A stretch of 64,000 bases of DNA, taken from positions 28,551-92,550 of the forward strand of contig CABYZT010000005.1 in assembly GCA_902523515.1 (NCBI GenBank), given 5' to 3'. Made by a program: the position numbers and the translations under genes. The notes beneath the pieces are model-generated. The model had not been told where the DNA came from. It searched no databases and saw only the letters and a program-made list of their open reading frames with translations. Shown piece by piece: positions 55,152-64,000 of this stretch (positions are counted from its first letter, which is position 1; the number at the start of each line of letters is the position of its first letter). Source of the DNA: an uncultured Pelagibacteraceae bacterium (GTDB lineage Bacteria > Pseudomonadota > Alphaproteobacteria > Pelagibacterales > Pelagibacteraceae).

Positions 55152-55970
55152 ATGACCAAAAATTTAGATTTAAACGGCTTACAATCAATTGCTGATAATT
55201 ATGATCTTTTTTATATAGACTTATGGGGCGTTGTTCATAATGGGGTTAAACTTCATGAAAAGGCAATAGCTGTGTTAAATGAACTTAGAAAAAAAAAGAA
55301 GACATTGGTGCTTTTAACAAATGCACCAAGACCAAATCAAACGGTTCGAAATTTTTTAGAAAAGATGGGCATGGATGAAGTACTCAGAGATCATGTATTC
55401 ACATCAGGAGAGGCAGCATTGAATTATTTGAGAAAATCTTACTCATCTAAAAAGTTTTATCATATTGGTCCACCTAGAGATTTTGATTTATTTAACTTAT
55501 TTGAGAATAATAAGTGTGAAGATATTAGTGATAGTGAATATTTACTTTGTACTGGGTTGTTTGATGATCATAATAAGGATTTAAAATTTTATAAAGATTT
55601 ACTTGAAAGACATGTTACCAAAAAAATGATTTGTACAAATCCAGATTTAATAGTTGATCGTGGTCAAGTTAGAGAGTTATGCGCAGGTTCTGTCGCAATG
55701 GTTTTTGAAAAAATGGGCGGAGAGGTAGTATATTTTGGAAAACCACATCCAGAGGTTTATAATCAGTCAATTGACAATAAAAATAAAAAAATATTAGCAA
55801 TCGGTGACAATTTAAATACCGATATCAGGGGTGCAAATCTTTTAAATTTCGATTCTTTATTAATTAGTAACGGTATACATAGAAATGAAATAAAAAATAA
55901 AGGCATTCAAGATGTATCAAAAGAGTATGAAGTGATAGTTAATTTTATTCAATCAGATTTAAAATGGTAA
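55152..55970 (+). CDS. HAD-superfamily class IIA phosphatase (TIGR01459-type)
   Basis: A 272-residue HAD hydrolase. Motif I is FYIDLWGVVHNG (nucleophile Asp near residue 22), motif II is LLTNAPRPN and the IIA cap is followed by YFGKPHPEVYNQ and AIGDNLNTDIRGAN (motif IV). Alphaproteobacterial members of this family are encoded just before ribF, as here (7-base overlap). They may dephosphorylate a flavin intermediate or nucleotide, but the substrate is not established. Confidence 0.85.
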   Translation: MTKNLDLNGLQSIADNYDLFYIDLWGVVHNGVKLHEKAIAVLNELRKKKKTLVLLTNAPRPNQTVRNFLEKMGMDEVLRDHVFTSGEAALNYLRKSYSSKKFYHIGPPRDFDLFNLFENNKCEDISDSEYLLCTGLFDDHNKDLKFYKDLLERHVTKKMICTNPDLIVDRGQVRELCAGSVAMVFEKMGGEVVYFGKPHPEVYNQSIDNKNKKILAIGDNLNTDIRGANLLNFDSLLISNGIHRNEIKNKGIQDVSKEYEVIVNFIQSDLKW

Positions 55971-56890
55971 AACATTATACAAATTTCAATATTAAAAAAT
56001 TACACAGAGGATCAATTATTTTAATAGGTAATTTTGATGGTTTACATTTGGGGCATCAAAAGTTATTTCAATTAGCACAGATATACAAGAAAAAATATAA
56101 TTTAAAAATTGGTGTTATAAATTTTGATCCAATGCCAAAAATGTTTTTTAATAAAAAATTAAAAAATTTTCGGCTTTCTAATATTGATCAAAAAATTAAG
56201 TTACTTAGTAATTTAAAAGTAGATTTTGTTATTACAAAAAAATTCGATAAAAAATTTTCAAAAACTAAAGCACTTAACTTTATTTCTCAAATTTTAAATA
56301 AAAAATTAGGTCCCAAATTTATTTTTGTAAGTAATAATTTTAGATTTGGAAATAAAAGAGAAGGAAATGTTAAATTACTAAAAAAATACCAACAATTATT
56401 TAATTATAAAGTTGTTAAACCCGAACCATTAATTAAAAGTAAAAAGATCGTATCATCATCTTTAATAAGAAGTCTTTTAGAAAAGGGTTTATTGAATAAA
56501 GCTAATAGTCTTTTAAAAAGAAACTGGACAATACAAGGAGTAGTTAAAAAGGGAAGACAGGTAGGAAAAAAAATTGGTTTTCCAACCTGCAACATAGATA
56601 TCAATGATTATGTTTTAGCAAAACCAGGAGTTTATGCAGTCAAGGTTTTGAGAAAAAATAGTGACAAATATCTTAAAGGAATTGCTAATCTTGGATTCAG
56701 ACCAACATTTAATCAAAAAAAAATATTATTAGAAGTTCATTTATTTAATTTTTCTGGAAATCTTTATAATAAACTTTTATCAGTAGAGTTTTTAAAGTTT
56801 ATAAGGAAAGAAAAAAAATTTAATAATGTTAATCAATTAAGAGCTCAGATTAAAAAAGATTTAAATATTGCAAAAAGACTAAATGACTAA
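55964..56890 (+). CDS. ribF: Bifunctional riboflavin kinase/FAD synthetase
   Basis: A 308-residue RibF. The N-terminal adenylyltransferase domain has IGNFDGLHLGHQKLF and VSNNFRFG; the C-terminal flavokinase has RQVGKKIGFPTCNI and PGVYAV, then KGIANLGFRPTF. It makes FMN and then FAD from riboflavin. It overlaps the HAD gene by 7 bases and ileS by 8 bases; the ribF-ileS-lspA order is common in proteobacteria. Confidence 0.95.
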   Translation: MVKHYTNFNIKKLHRGSIILIGNFDGLHLGHQKLFQLAQIYKKKYNLKIGVINFDPMPKMFFNKKLKNFRLSNIDQKIKLLSNLKVDFVITKKFDKKFSKTKALNFISQILNKKLGPKFIFVSNNFRFGNKREGNVKLLKKYQQLFNYKVVKPEPLIKSKKIVSSSLIRSLLEKGLLNKANSLLKRNWTIQGVVKKGRQVGKKIGFPTCNIDINDYVLAKPGVYAVKVLRKNSDKYLKGIANLGFRPTFNQKKILLEVHLFNFSGNLYNKLLSVEFLKFIRKEKKFNNVNQLRAQIKKDLNIAKRLND

Positions 56891-59612
56891 ACCACAATTA
56901 AATTTACCAAAAACAGCTTTTTCTATGAAAGCTAACCTTCCAACAAGAGAACCAGAAATTCTTGAATACTGGAAAAAAATAAATCTTTACGATAAATTAA
57001 GAAATCAAAGCAAAGGAAGAGAAAAATTTGTTTTACATGATGGTCCTCCTTATGCAAACGGAAATATTCACATGGGGACCGCTCTTAACAAAATTCTCAA
57101 AGATATAATTGTAAAATTTCATCAAATGGACGGAAAAGATTCTATCTATGTTCCTGGTTGGGATTGTCATGGTTTACCAATTGAATGGAAAATTGAGGAA
57201 CAGTATAAAAAAAATAAAAAAAATAAAAACGAAGTTCCAATAGTTGAGTTTAGAAAAGAATGCAGAGCATTTGCTGAGAAGTGGATTGAAGTTCACAAAA
57301 GTCAATTCAAAAGATTAGGTGTTGTGGGGGATTGGGAAAATTATTACTCAACTATGAGCTTCGATGCTGAAGCTCAAATTGTTAGAGAACTTGGTAAATT
57401 TTTAAATGAAGGAAGTTTATACAAAGGTTTTAAACCTGTGTTATGGTCAACTGTTGAGAAAACTGCGCTTGCAGATGCTGAGGTAGAATATCAAGACCAT
57501 AAATCAGATACAATTTACACTTCATTTAAAGTTAAATCATCTGATTTAAAAGACTTAGCTGGAAGTGAAATACTTATTTGGACAACAACTCCATGGACAA
57601 TTCCAGCCAATAAAGCTTTAGCATATAACGAGTCTCTTGATTATATAATACTGGAAATAAATGATGAGGGTGATTTCAAAAATAGAAAAATTGTTGTTGC
57701 AGAAGCTCTACTTGAGTCATTTGTTAAAGAGTGTGAACTAAATAATTTTAAAAAAATTCATACCTTTAGAGGAAAAGAATTTAATAACACCATATGCAGT
57801 CACCCATTTTTAAATCTTGGTTATGATCATGATATCCCAATGCTTGAGGCAAGATTTGTAACTACCGAACAAGGAACAGGAATAGTTCACTGCGCGCCAA
57901 GTCACGGACCTGATGACTTTAATCTTTGTTTAAATAACGGTATTAAAGCGATAGAAACAGTTGATGGAGATGGAAAATATACAAACAATGTAAAATTGTT
58001 TGAAGGAATTCATATTTTTAAAGCAAATCCTATTGTAATTGAAAAACTTAGAGAACAAAAAAATTTATTATTTAATGGTGAATTGATTCATTCTTATCCA
58101 CACTCATGGAGGTCTAAGGCTCCACTTGTTCATAGAGCTACTCCACAATGGTTTATTTCAATGGAAAGTCATAAATTAAGACATAAAGCATTAAAGGCTA
58201 TTGATGAAACAACTTTTTACCCAAGCAAAGGTAAAGAAAGATTAAAATCAATGATAGAAACAAGACCTGATTGGTGTGTTTCAAGACAAAGAGTTTGGGG
58301 AGTACCTCTTCCAATCTTTGTAAATAATAAAACAAAAGAAATTTTAGTTGATGATGAAGTGACTGAAAATATTGCTTCTATTTTTGAAAAAGAGGGTTCT
58401 GACTGTTGGTTTTCTGATGATCCTCAAAGATTTTTAGGAAATAAGTATAAAGCTGAGAATTATAAAAAATTAAGCGATATTGTTGAAGTTTGGTTTGATA
58501 GTGGTTCTACACATTCATTTGTATTAGAAAAAAGGGATGATTTAAAATGGCCAGCTTCAATGTATTTAGAGGGATCAGATCAACATAGAGGCTGGTTTCA
58601 TTCTTCATTATTAGAGTCTTGTGGAACTAGAGGTAGAGCTCCATTTGAGTCAATTTTATCACATGGTTTTGTTGTAGATGGAAAAGGCTTGAAAATGTCA
58701 AAATCATTAGGAAATGTAATTTCACCAGACGATATTCTGAAAAAATATGGTGCAGATATATTAAGAATTTGGGTTGCATCATCAAATTATGCAGAAGATT
58801 TAAGAATTGATTATTCTATTTTAGATCAACACGCTGACTCTTATCGAAAAATAAGAAATACGTTTAGATATTTATTAGGGAATATTAATGATAATTTTGA
58901 AACAATTAATTTAGACAAAATAAATATAAGTAAATTTCCAGAACTAGAGCAATTGATGATGCACAAATTATATGCCTTAAACTTTAATTTTAAAAAGTAT
59001 TTTAAAAATTATGATTTTCACAATTTATATAAAGAATTGTTAAATTTTTGCACTGTAGACCTGTCTGCATTTTATTTTGATATAAGAAAAGATTGCCTTT
59101 ATTGCGACTCTAAAGACTCAGTAAAAAGAAAAGATACAATAATATTATTAAATATAATATTAAATTGTTTACTTAAATGGTTTGCACCAATTTTATCTTT
59201 CACAACTGAAGAAATTTATAATTTGTTATTTAAGGATAAGAAAAGCGTACATCTTGAAAAATTTATAGAACTTCCTGAAAAATTTAAAAATGAAATTTTA
59301 GATGAAAAATGGAGAGAATTAATAAAGATAAGAAATATATGTAATATTAGTATAGAACAAAAAAGAGCAAGTAAAGAAATTGGATCTAGCTTGGAAGCAG
59401 AATTAAAAATTAACGTTAACAATAATTTAAAAAATCTTACTCAAAACATAGATTTTGCAGAACTTTGTATCACTTCTAAGGCTAAAATTTTTTATAATGA
59501 TAATGAAGAGGTGTCAGTGATTACCACAAAATCAGATGGTTATAAGTGCCCTCTATGTTGGAAAATTAATGATAAACCTTGTGCAAGATCTAATTGTCCA
59601 AAAAATCTTTAA
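56883..59612 (+). CDS. ileS: Isoleucyl-tRNA synthetase
   Basis: A 909-residue class I synthetase that charges tRNA-Ile. The HIGH-type motif is NGNIHMGTALNK (HMGT at residues 63-66), the KMSKS motif is at 604-608 in GLKMSKSLGN, and the editing domain has the TTTPWTIPANKALA segment. The C-terminal zinc finger has CPLCWK and CARSNCP, the bacterial IleS1 form. It overlaps ribF by 8 bases and abuts lspA. Confidence 0.97.
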   Translation: MTKPQLNLPKTAFSMKANLPTREPEILEYWKKINLYDKLRNQSKGREKFVLHDGPPYANGNIHMGTALNKILKDIIVKFHQMDGKDSIYVPGWDCHGLPIEWKIEEQYKKNKKNKNEVPIVEFRKECRAFAEKWIEVHKSQFKRLGVVGDWENYYSTMSFDAEAQIVRELGKFLNEGSLYKGFKPVLWSTVEKTALADAEVEYQDHKSDTIYTSFKVKSSDLKDLAGSEILIWTTTPWTIPANKALAYNESLDYIILEINDEGDFKNRKIVVAEALLESFVKECELNNFKKIHTFRGKEFNNTICSHPFLNLGYDHDIPMLEARFVTTEQGTGIVHCAPSHGPDDFNLCLNNGIKAIETVDGDGKYTNNVKLFEGIHIFKANPIVIEKLREQKNLLFNGELIHSYPHSWRSKAPLVHRATPQWFISMESHKLRHKALKAIDETTFYPSKGKERLKSMIETRPDWCVSRQRVWGVPLPIFVNNKTKEILVDDEVTENIASIFEKEGSDCWFSDDPQRFLGNKYKAENYKKLSDIVEVWFDSGSTHSFVLEKRDDLKWPASMYLEGSDQHRGWFHSSLLESCGTRGRAPFESILSHGFVVDGKGLKMSKSLGNVISPDDILKKYGADILRIWVASSNYAEDLRIDYSILDQHADSYRKIRNTFRYLLGNINDNFETINLDKINISKFPELEQLMMHKLYALNFNFKKYFKNYDFHNLYKELLNFCTVDLSAFYFDIRKDCLYCDSKDSVKRKDTIILLNIILNCLLKWFAPILSFTTEEIYNLLFKDKKSVHLEKFIELPEKFKNEILDEKWRELIKIRNICNISIEQKRASKEIGSSLEAELKINVNNNLKNLTQNIDFAELCITSKAKIFYNDNEEVSVITTKSDGYKCPLCWKINDKPCARSNCPKNL

Positions 59613-60110
59613 ATGAATTTAGGAAATCTAATTGAAAAATTTAATTTTAATTTAATAATAGTTTTTTTTATATTTGCATTAGACAGATTATCTAAATTAA
59701 TTGTAATTAATTTAGACAAAAAAAATTTTTCTGAGGAAATTTTCTCTTCGCGATTTTTAGATATTCAATTGACATGGAATGATGGAATAGCGTTTGGTTT
59801 GCTTTCATTTGAAAGAGAAAATTTATATAATGTTTTAACATTAATAATTTTAGTAGTAATTTTAATTATTTTTATCATTTTAATTAAAAGCCAAGGATTT
59901 AAAAAATTTTCCTATTCGATGATACTTGGAGGTGCGATAGGAAATGTATTAGATAGATTATTATACAGATCTGTTCCAGATTTTATTGATTTTCATATAG
60001 GAAATTTTCATTGGTTTATATTTAACGTTGCAGACATATTTATTACAATGGGAGTTATTTTTCTGATATTAATCGAATTTACTGATAATACTGAAGAAAA
60101 AAAATTATGA
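59613..60110 (+). CDS. lspA: Lipoprotein signal peptidase II
   Basis: A 165-residue membrane aspartyl protease with four helices that removes lipoprotein signal peptides after diacylglycerol attachment. The catalytic Asp pair is in GNVLDRLLYRSVPDFIDF and FNVADIFITMGV, and the DRLSKLIV segment near residue 24 is typical. It follows ileS with no gap and precedes a lipoprotein gene (4-base overlap), an apt neighbour. Confidence 0.94.
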   Translation: MNLGNLIEKFNFNLIIVFFIFALDRLSKLIVINLDKKNFSEEIFSSRFLDIQLTWNDGIAFGLLSFERENLYNVLTLIILVVILIIFIILIKSQGFKKFSYSMILGGAIGNVLDRLLYRSVPDFIDFHIGNFHWFIFNVADIFITMGVIFLILIEFTDNTEEKKL

Positions 60111-60418
60111 TTTATTTAAGAATATTAACTTTGTTGACTTTATTATTATTATCTTACTCATGTGGAGCTGTAAAAGAAGGTTTTACCAACCAAAAAAAAA
60201 ATAATACTGATGAATTTTTAGTTGAAAAAAAATCTCCTCTTCAAATGCCTCCTAATTTTGATGAATTACCAGTTCCAAAATCAAACACTGATATTATTAA
60301 AAATGACAATCAAGTAGTGAAAAACTTAATCACTAAACAAGAAAACAATAATTTGGAGACAGATAGTTCAAATAAAAGTTTTGAAAAGTCTTTATTGGAA
60401 AAAATCAAGAGTAATTAA
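60107..60418 (+). CDS. DUF3035-like lipoprotein
   Basis: A 103-residue lipoprotein. The signal ends at LLSYSCGAV (Cys near residue 19), followed by the alphaproteobacterial DUF3035 feature of a Lys/Asn-rich linker and KSPLQMPPNFDELPVP. It is shorter than many members. Its function is unknown. It overlaps lspA by 4 bases and pgi by one base, so it is in the ribF-ileS-lspA operon. Confidence 0.75.
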   Translation: MIYLRILTLLTLLLLSYSCGAVKEGFTNQKKNNTDEFLVEKKSPLQMPPNFDELPVPKSNTDIIKNDNQVVKNLITKQENNNLETDSSNKSFEKSLLEKIKSN

Positions 60419-61578
60419 TGCTTACTAGCAGGATAAGATTTGCAAATTATAAAACAAATTACAATTTAGACAAAGTTAAAAAAAAATTTAATTTAATAAT
60501 TAAAGAAAAAAATCAAATACTTTATTCTTTAAGCAAAGATTATAGAAATAGTTACGATGATACTTTAGTAAATAAATATAAAAAATTTAATAATTATCGA
60601 GTAGTGGGTTTAGGAGGGTCTACCCTTGGAACTCAAGCAATTTATCAATTTTTGAAACATAAGATAAAAAAAAATTTTTATTTTTTAGATAATTTGCAAC
60701 CAAAAATTAAAAAAAAATTTAAAAAAAAGTTTGTAAATTTAGTTGTTTCTAAATCAGGTAATACTATAGAGACGATTTCTAATTTTAATATAATAAAAAA
60801 TAAAAATGACAAAAACATTTTTATAACAGAAAATAAAAAAAGTTATCTTCATCAATTAGCACAACAATTAAAAGATGAAATAGTTCATCATAATAATTTT
60901 ATTGGTGGTAGGTATTCAGTTTTATCCGAGGTAGGCATGTTACCAGCTGAATTGATGGATTTAAATGCTAAAAGTTTTAAGCAATTTAATTCCCTTATTA
61001 AAAATAAAAATTTTATAAATCATCTAGTTTTAAATGCTGGTTCAATACTGTATTTTATAAAAAAAAAAAAATATAATTCGATTATAATAAATTACGATGC
61101 AAAGTCAGAAAATTTGTTTAAATGGTATCAACAACTAGTTGCTGAAAGTTTAGGTAAAAATAAAAAAGGTTTACTGCCAATTGTTTCAAATATGCCTAAA
61201 GATAATCATAGTGTGATGCAACTATATCTAGATGGATTTCAAAATAACTTTTTTACTTTTTTCTATGTTCATGAAAATAAATCTGAAAAAATTAAAAACA
61301 ATTTGTTATTTTCTCAAAAATATTTAAAAAATAATAATATTTCGAATATTCTTTTTGCACAAAAAAAAGCTTCAGAAAATATATTTAATAAAAAAAAAAT
61401 TCCCTTTAGAAGTTTTGAGATAAAGGAAAGAAGTGAAAAAACTTTAGGAGAATTGTTCAGTTTTTTTATATTAGAAACTATTTTAATAGGCAAATGTCTT
61501 AATTTGAATCCTTACAATCAGCCAGCTGTAGAATTAATTAAAAAAGAGACAAAAAAGATTTTATTAAAAAAAAGATAG
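60418..61578 (+). CDS. pgi: Glucose-6-phosphate isomerase, short form
   Basis: A 386-residue isomerase of the phosphoglucose isomerase family, well short of the ~550 residues of the common form. It has VVGLGGSTLGTQAIYQF, VSKSGNTIETISNF, GGRYSVLSEVGM, and NHSVMQLYLDG with the catalytic His, then LGELFSFF. It interconverts glucose-6-P and fructose-6-P. The start forms TAATG with the preceding lipoprotein stop. It overlaps rsmD convergently by 15 bases. The low length and the Lys/Asn content fit a reduced genome. Confidence 0.85.
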   Translation: MLTSRIRFANYKTNYNLDKVKKKFNLIIKEKNQILYSLSKDYRNSYDDTLVNKYKKFNNYRVVGLGGSTLGTQAIYQFLKHKIKKNFYFLDNLQPKIKKKFKKKFVNLVVSKSGNTIETISNFNIIKNKNDKNIFITENKKSYLHQLAQQLKDEIVHHNNFIGGRYSVLSEVGMLPAELMDLNAKSFKQFNSLIKNKNFINHLVLNAGSILYFIKKKKYNSIIINYDAKSENLFKWYQQLVAESLGKNKKGLLPIVSNMPKDNHSVMQLYLDGFQNNFFTFFYVHENKSEKIKNNLLFSQKYLKNNNISNILFAQKKASENIFNKKKIPFRSFEIKERSEKTLGELFSFFILETILIGKCLNLNPYNQPAVELIKKETKKILLKKR

Positions 61579-62124
61579 AAAAATTATTCTAGATATTCCA
61601 TATATTTTTTCTTCAATAATTTTAAAATCTGGGGGGAAAATGTCATTTCCCTTTTTATGCCTGTGTAAAACAATTATTCCATTTTTATTTAATAGTTCGC
61701 TATTTTTTATTTTTAGTAAAATTATTTCTAAATTTTTTTCTTTGTAAGGAGGATCCAAAAAAATTATATCAAATTTTTTGTTTAAAATTGTTAAAATATT
61801 ACTATGAACATCTTTTTCAATTATTTCATAATTTTTGACTGATTTTAAATTTTGCAAATTTTTTTTTAAAATTGGCAAGACCCCTTGATAATTTTCAATA
61901 AAAACAACATTTTTTACTCCTCTCGAAAGACACTCTATTCCAAAAGACCCAATGCCTGAAAATACATCTAGCACTTTTGTTTCTTGTAAATTGAAGGTAA
62001 ATTTTTTAGAGTGGATGAGAACATTAAAAATAGACTCTTTTGTTAGATCTTTGAGTGGACGTGTCTTAAGATCTTTAGGTTCGTAAATTTTTCTTCCCTT
62101 ATAAGCCCCTGATATTATTCTCAT
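61564..62124 (-). CDS. rsmD: 16S rRNA m2G966 methyltransferase RsmD
   Basis: A 186-residue methyltransferase. It starts MRIISGAYKGRKI, a typical RsmD start, then RPLKDLTKESIFNVL and SAM motif VLDVFSGIGSFGIECLSRG. The catalytic DPPYKEK near residue 126 is the NPPY-like (DPPY) motif for guanine N2 methylation. It modifies G966 of 16S rRNA in the ribosome. It is separated from purD by one shared base, so the two are probably co-transcribed. Confidence 0.93.
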   Translation of the reverse strand: MRIISGAYKGRKIYEPKDLKTRPLKDLTKESIFNVLIHSKKFTFNLQETKVLDVFSGIGSFGIECLSRGVKNVVFIENYQGVLPILKKNLQNLKSVKNYEIIEKDVHSNILTILNKKFDIIFLDPPYKEKNLEIILLKIKNSELLNKNGIIVLHRHKKGNDIFPPDFKIIEEKIYGISRIIFLSFF

Positions 62125-63386
62125 TAATCAATAACTTTATGACCAATATCTTTCCTATAAAAACTCCATGGCCAATTTAATTTTTCTAATTTACTAATTA
62201 TTTGGTTTCTTGCACTCTTATAATCATCTGAAAGTGACACAAAATTAAAAACTCTTCCACCTATTGAAAAAATTTTATTATTTTTTTTTACTGTTCCAGC
62301 ATGGAATAAAAATTCTTTTGAATTTTTTAAAATTTTATCCAAATTTTGTATTTCAATATTTTTTTCATAAACATCAGGATAGCCCTTTGAACAAACTACA
62401 ATGCACAAACTTTTCTTTTTTGACCACTCAATTTGGATTTCATTTAGTTTTCCATCACTACATGCCATCAGGATGTCAATGAAATCAGTTTTAAGTTTAG
62501 GCAATATAGTCTGACATTCAGGGTCTCCCATTCTAACATTGTATTCAATCAAATATGGTTCGTTTTCAACAATCATTAGACCTGCGTATAAAAAACCATT
62601 GAAATTAGTTCCAAGTTCATGCAAACCTTTAAGAGTAGGTTTTATAATTTTATTTATTATTTTTTCTTTCAACTTATTATTTATCAATCTAGATGGAGAA
62701 TATGCCCCCATCCCCCCTGTGTTTTTGCCATTATCACCCTCTAAGACTCTTTTATGATCTTGAGCGGTATCAAATTCTTTAAATGTATTACCATCATGAA
62801 TAGTAAAGAAACTCATTTCTTCACCTTTTAGAAACTCTTCAATTAATACATTTTTTGCTTCACCAAATTTTCCATTAAAAATTTCATCTACTGCTAAAAG
62901 AGCATCTTTTTGATTTTCACATATATAAACACCTTTTCCTGATGCAAGGTTATCTGCTTTTACAACAATTGGATAATTTGAATTTTTTAAATAATTTGAA
63001 GCGTCTTCTTTATTTTGAAAAATTCCAAATTTAGCTGTTGGAATATTATATTTTTGACAAATTTGTTTTGTAAATATTTTAGATCCTTCGAGTTGAGACG
63101 CGGTTTTATTTGGTCCAAAAACCTTAATTTGAAATTTCTGCAAATAATCTACCAGACCATCAACTAATGGTTTTTCTGGGCCAATTACAATTAATTCTAT
63201 TTTGTTATCTTTTATAAAGTTTTTTATTTCTTCAAAATTTTCAAGGTTGATGTTGACATTTTCTGAAATATTGGCTGTGCCTGCATTTCCGGGAAAACAG
63301 TAAATTTTATCGATTTTATTTGAATTATATAAACTTTCACAAATAGCATGCTCTCTTCCGCCACTTCCTATTATTCCTACTTTCAT
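62124..63386 (-). CDS. purD: Phosphoribosylamine-glycine ligase (GARS)
   Basis: A 420-residue ATP-grasp enzyme in de novo purine synthesis. It starts VGIIGSGGREHAICESL, has VVKADNLASGKGVYI (the ATP-grasp P-loop) and GGMGAYSPSRL, and the metal-binding EYNVRMGDPECQ. It makes glycinamide ribonucleotide from phosphoribosylamine. Thus this organism seems able to make purines as well as take them up and degrade them. It is divergent from the DUF2093 gene. Confidence 0.96.
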   Translation of the reverse strand: MKVGIIGSGGREHAICESLYNSNKIDKIYCFPGNAGTANISENVNINLENFEEIKNFIKDNKIELIVIGPEKPLVDGLVDYLQKFQIKVFGPNKTASQLEGSKIFTKQICQKYNIPTAKFGIFQNKEDASNYLKNSNYPIVVKADNLASGKGVYICENQKDALLAVDEIFNGKFGEAKNVLIEEFLKGEEMSFFTIHDGNTFKEFDTAQDHKRVLEGDNGKNTGGMGAYSPSRLINNKLKEKIINKIIKPTLKGLHELGTNFNGFLYAGLMIVENEPYLIEYNVRMGDPECQTILPKLKTDFIDILMACSDGKLNEIQIEWSKKKSLCIVVCSKGYPDVYEKNIEIQNLDKILKNSKEFLFHAGTVKKNNKIFSIGGRVFNFVSLSDDYKSARNQIISKLEKLNWPWSFYRKDIGHKVID

Positions 63387-63407
63387 ATAAAACTATATAA
63401 ACTAAAA

Positions 63408-63605
63408 ATGAAAAAAAAATTAGCAAAAATAAAATATTTACCTAATAATTTTCAAATAATTGAACCAGGTGATTACGTTGAGTGTGCTATCTCTGGAAAA
63501 AAAATAATTCTTGAAGATTTAAACTATTGGAATGTTGAGCTACAAGAAGCTTATTATTCTTATAAAGAGGCTTCGCAAAAACGAGAAAAAATAAATAGAA
63601 AATAA
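63408..63605 (+). CDS. DUF2093 small protein
   Basis: A 65-residue protein (ATG at 63408; longer frames overlap purD). It contains IIEPGDYVECAISGKKI and LNYWNVELQEAYYS, the core of the DUF2093 family, known only from alphaproteobacteria and often encoded near xseA, purD and lipid A acyltransferase genes. It has no assigned function. It converges with the acyltransferase gene. Confidence 0.85.
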   Translation: MKKKLAKIKYLPNNFQIIEPGDYVECAISGKKIILEDLNYWNVELQEAYYSYKEASQKREKINRK

Positions 63606-63607
63606 AT

Positions 63608-64000
63608 TTATTTCCAACGATTATGTGTCCATATCCATTGTTCAGGTTTTCTGACAATCATGTTCTCAAGGATTTTATTTAGCTCATCTGTAATAAATTG
63701 AATTGAAGTTTCTTTTTCAAAAATTAAAGGTTTTTCGATGATTATTTTAAAATTTATACTTTTTGTTCGCTCTATGTATATAGGCACTACTGGAATTTCA
63801 AATTTTTTAATTAATTGTGCTGGAATAGTTGTAGTAGACGCTTTCTTTTTAAAAAAGTTAGACAAAATTCCTTCAGTTACTCTCTGATCAATCATTAACG
63901 CTGTAGAAAAATTTTTTTTTTTAAAAGCTATTAAATTTTTTAATCCACCAATGCCTTTTTTGATTTGATTTTTACAAATATATTTTTTTCTTATTTTTTC
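63608..64000 (-). CDS. LpxL/HtrB-type lipid A acyltransferase, C-terminal part
   Basis: The frame is open to the window edge, so the 5' end is cut off; about 130 residues remain. MIDQRVTEGI, EIPVVPIYIERT and the ending KPEQWIWTHNRWK are signatures of the lauroyl/myristoyl acyltransferases that add secondary acyl chains to lipid A (Kdo2-lipid IVA). The start lies to the right of the window. It ends 2 bases after the DUF2093 gene on the other strand. Confidence 0.9.
   Translation of the reverse strand, partial: EKIRKKYICKNQIKKGIGGLKNLIAFKKKNFSTALMIDQRVTEGILSNFFKKKASTTTIPAQLIKKFEIPVVPIYIERTKSINFKIIIEKPLIFEKETSIQFITDELNKILENMIVRKPEQWIWTHNRWK

Overview
The window is about 30% GC, with A- and T-rich codons, genes that abut or overlap by 1-4 bases, almost no spacer DNA, and no tRNA, rRNA, insertion sequence, prophage or CRISPR array that I can see. 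RegA-, ChvI/ChvG- and BioY-type genes, the tsaE-amgK-murU run, a DUF2093 protein and the overall protein style point to an alphaproteobacterium with a streamlined genome, most probably a marine SAR11 (Pelagibacterales) relative. That assignment comes from reading the proteins, not from a search.

Layout. 0-11.8 kb: start of a PLP-dependent amino-acid decarboxylase, the redox response regulator RegA, the biotin transporter BioY, polA, the ChvI/ChvG two-component pair, ahcY, tsaE, the MurNAc-recycling pair amgK-murU, gpmA, and two envelope proteins (VanZ-like and a transglycosylase-like lipoprotein). 11.8-18.7 kb: an RND pump with its adaptor, a sulfurtransferase, msrA, a DMT transporter and an AlkA-like glycosylase. 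18.7-36.5 kb: a purine uptake and degradation island. 36.5-52 kb: Hsp20, oligopeptidase B, a membrane J-protein, a glycosyltransferase, a DapA-family aldolase, a cyclopropane fatty acid synthase, a lysine-rich coiled-coil protein, the TldD/TldE protease pair (tldE has a frameshift near its 3' end), a FAD oxidoreductase, a YczE-like membrane protein and typA. 52-64 kb: an FkbM methyltransferase, groESL, a HAD phosphatase, ribF-ileS-lspA-DUF3035-pgi, rsmD, purD, DUF2093 and the end of an LpxL-type acyltransferase.

The purine island is the most coherent system here. An NCS2 permease and a BMP-type ABC importer would bring in purine bases or nucleosides. GuaD converts guanine to xanthine, XdhAB (matured by a split XdhC) makes urate, PuuD makes 5-hydroxyisourate, UraH and UraD make allantoin, PuuE makes allantoate, and Alc and AllA release glyoxylate and two urea. 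A phosphoribosyltransferase offers salvage instead. PuuD lacks the C-terminal cytochrome c domain described for this family, and a separate small secreted cytochrome c is encoded in the same island, so I propose a split urate oxidase. No urease is in the window.

Other points worth checking are two matching heat-shock promoters (hsp20 and groES) with identical spacing, a perfect 31-bp palindrome over the cfa stop codon, a 38-residue basic peptide gene beside typA, and a possible small RNA locus near 52 kb.
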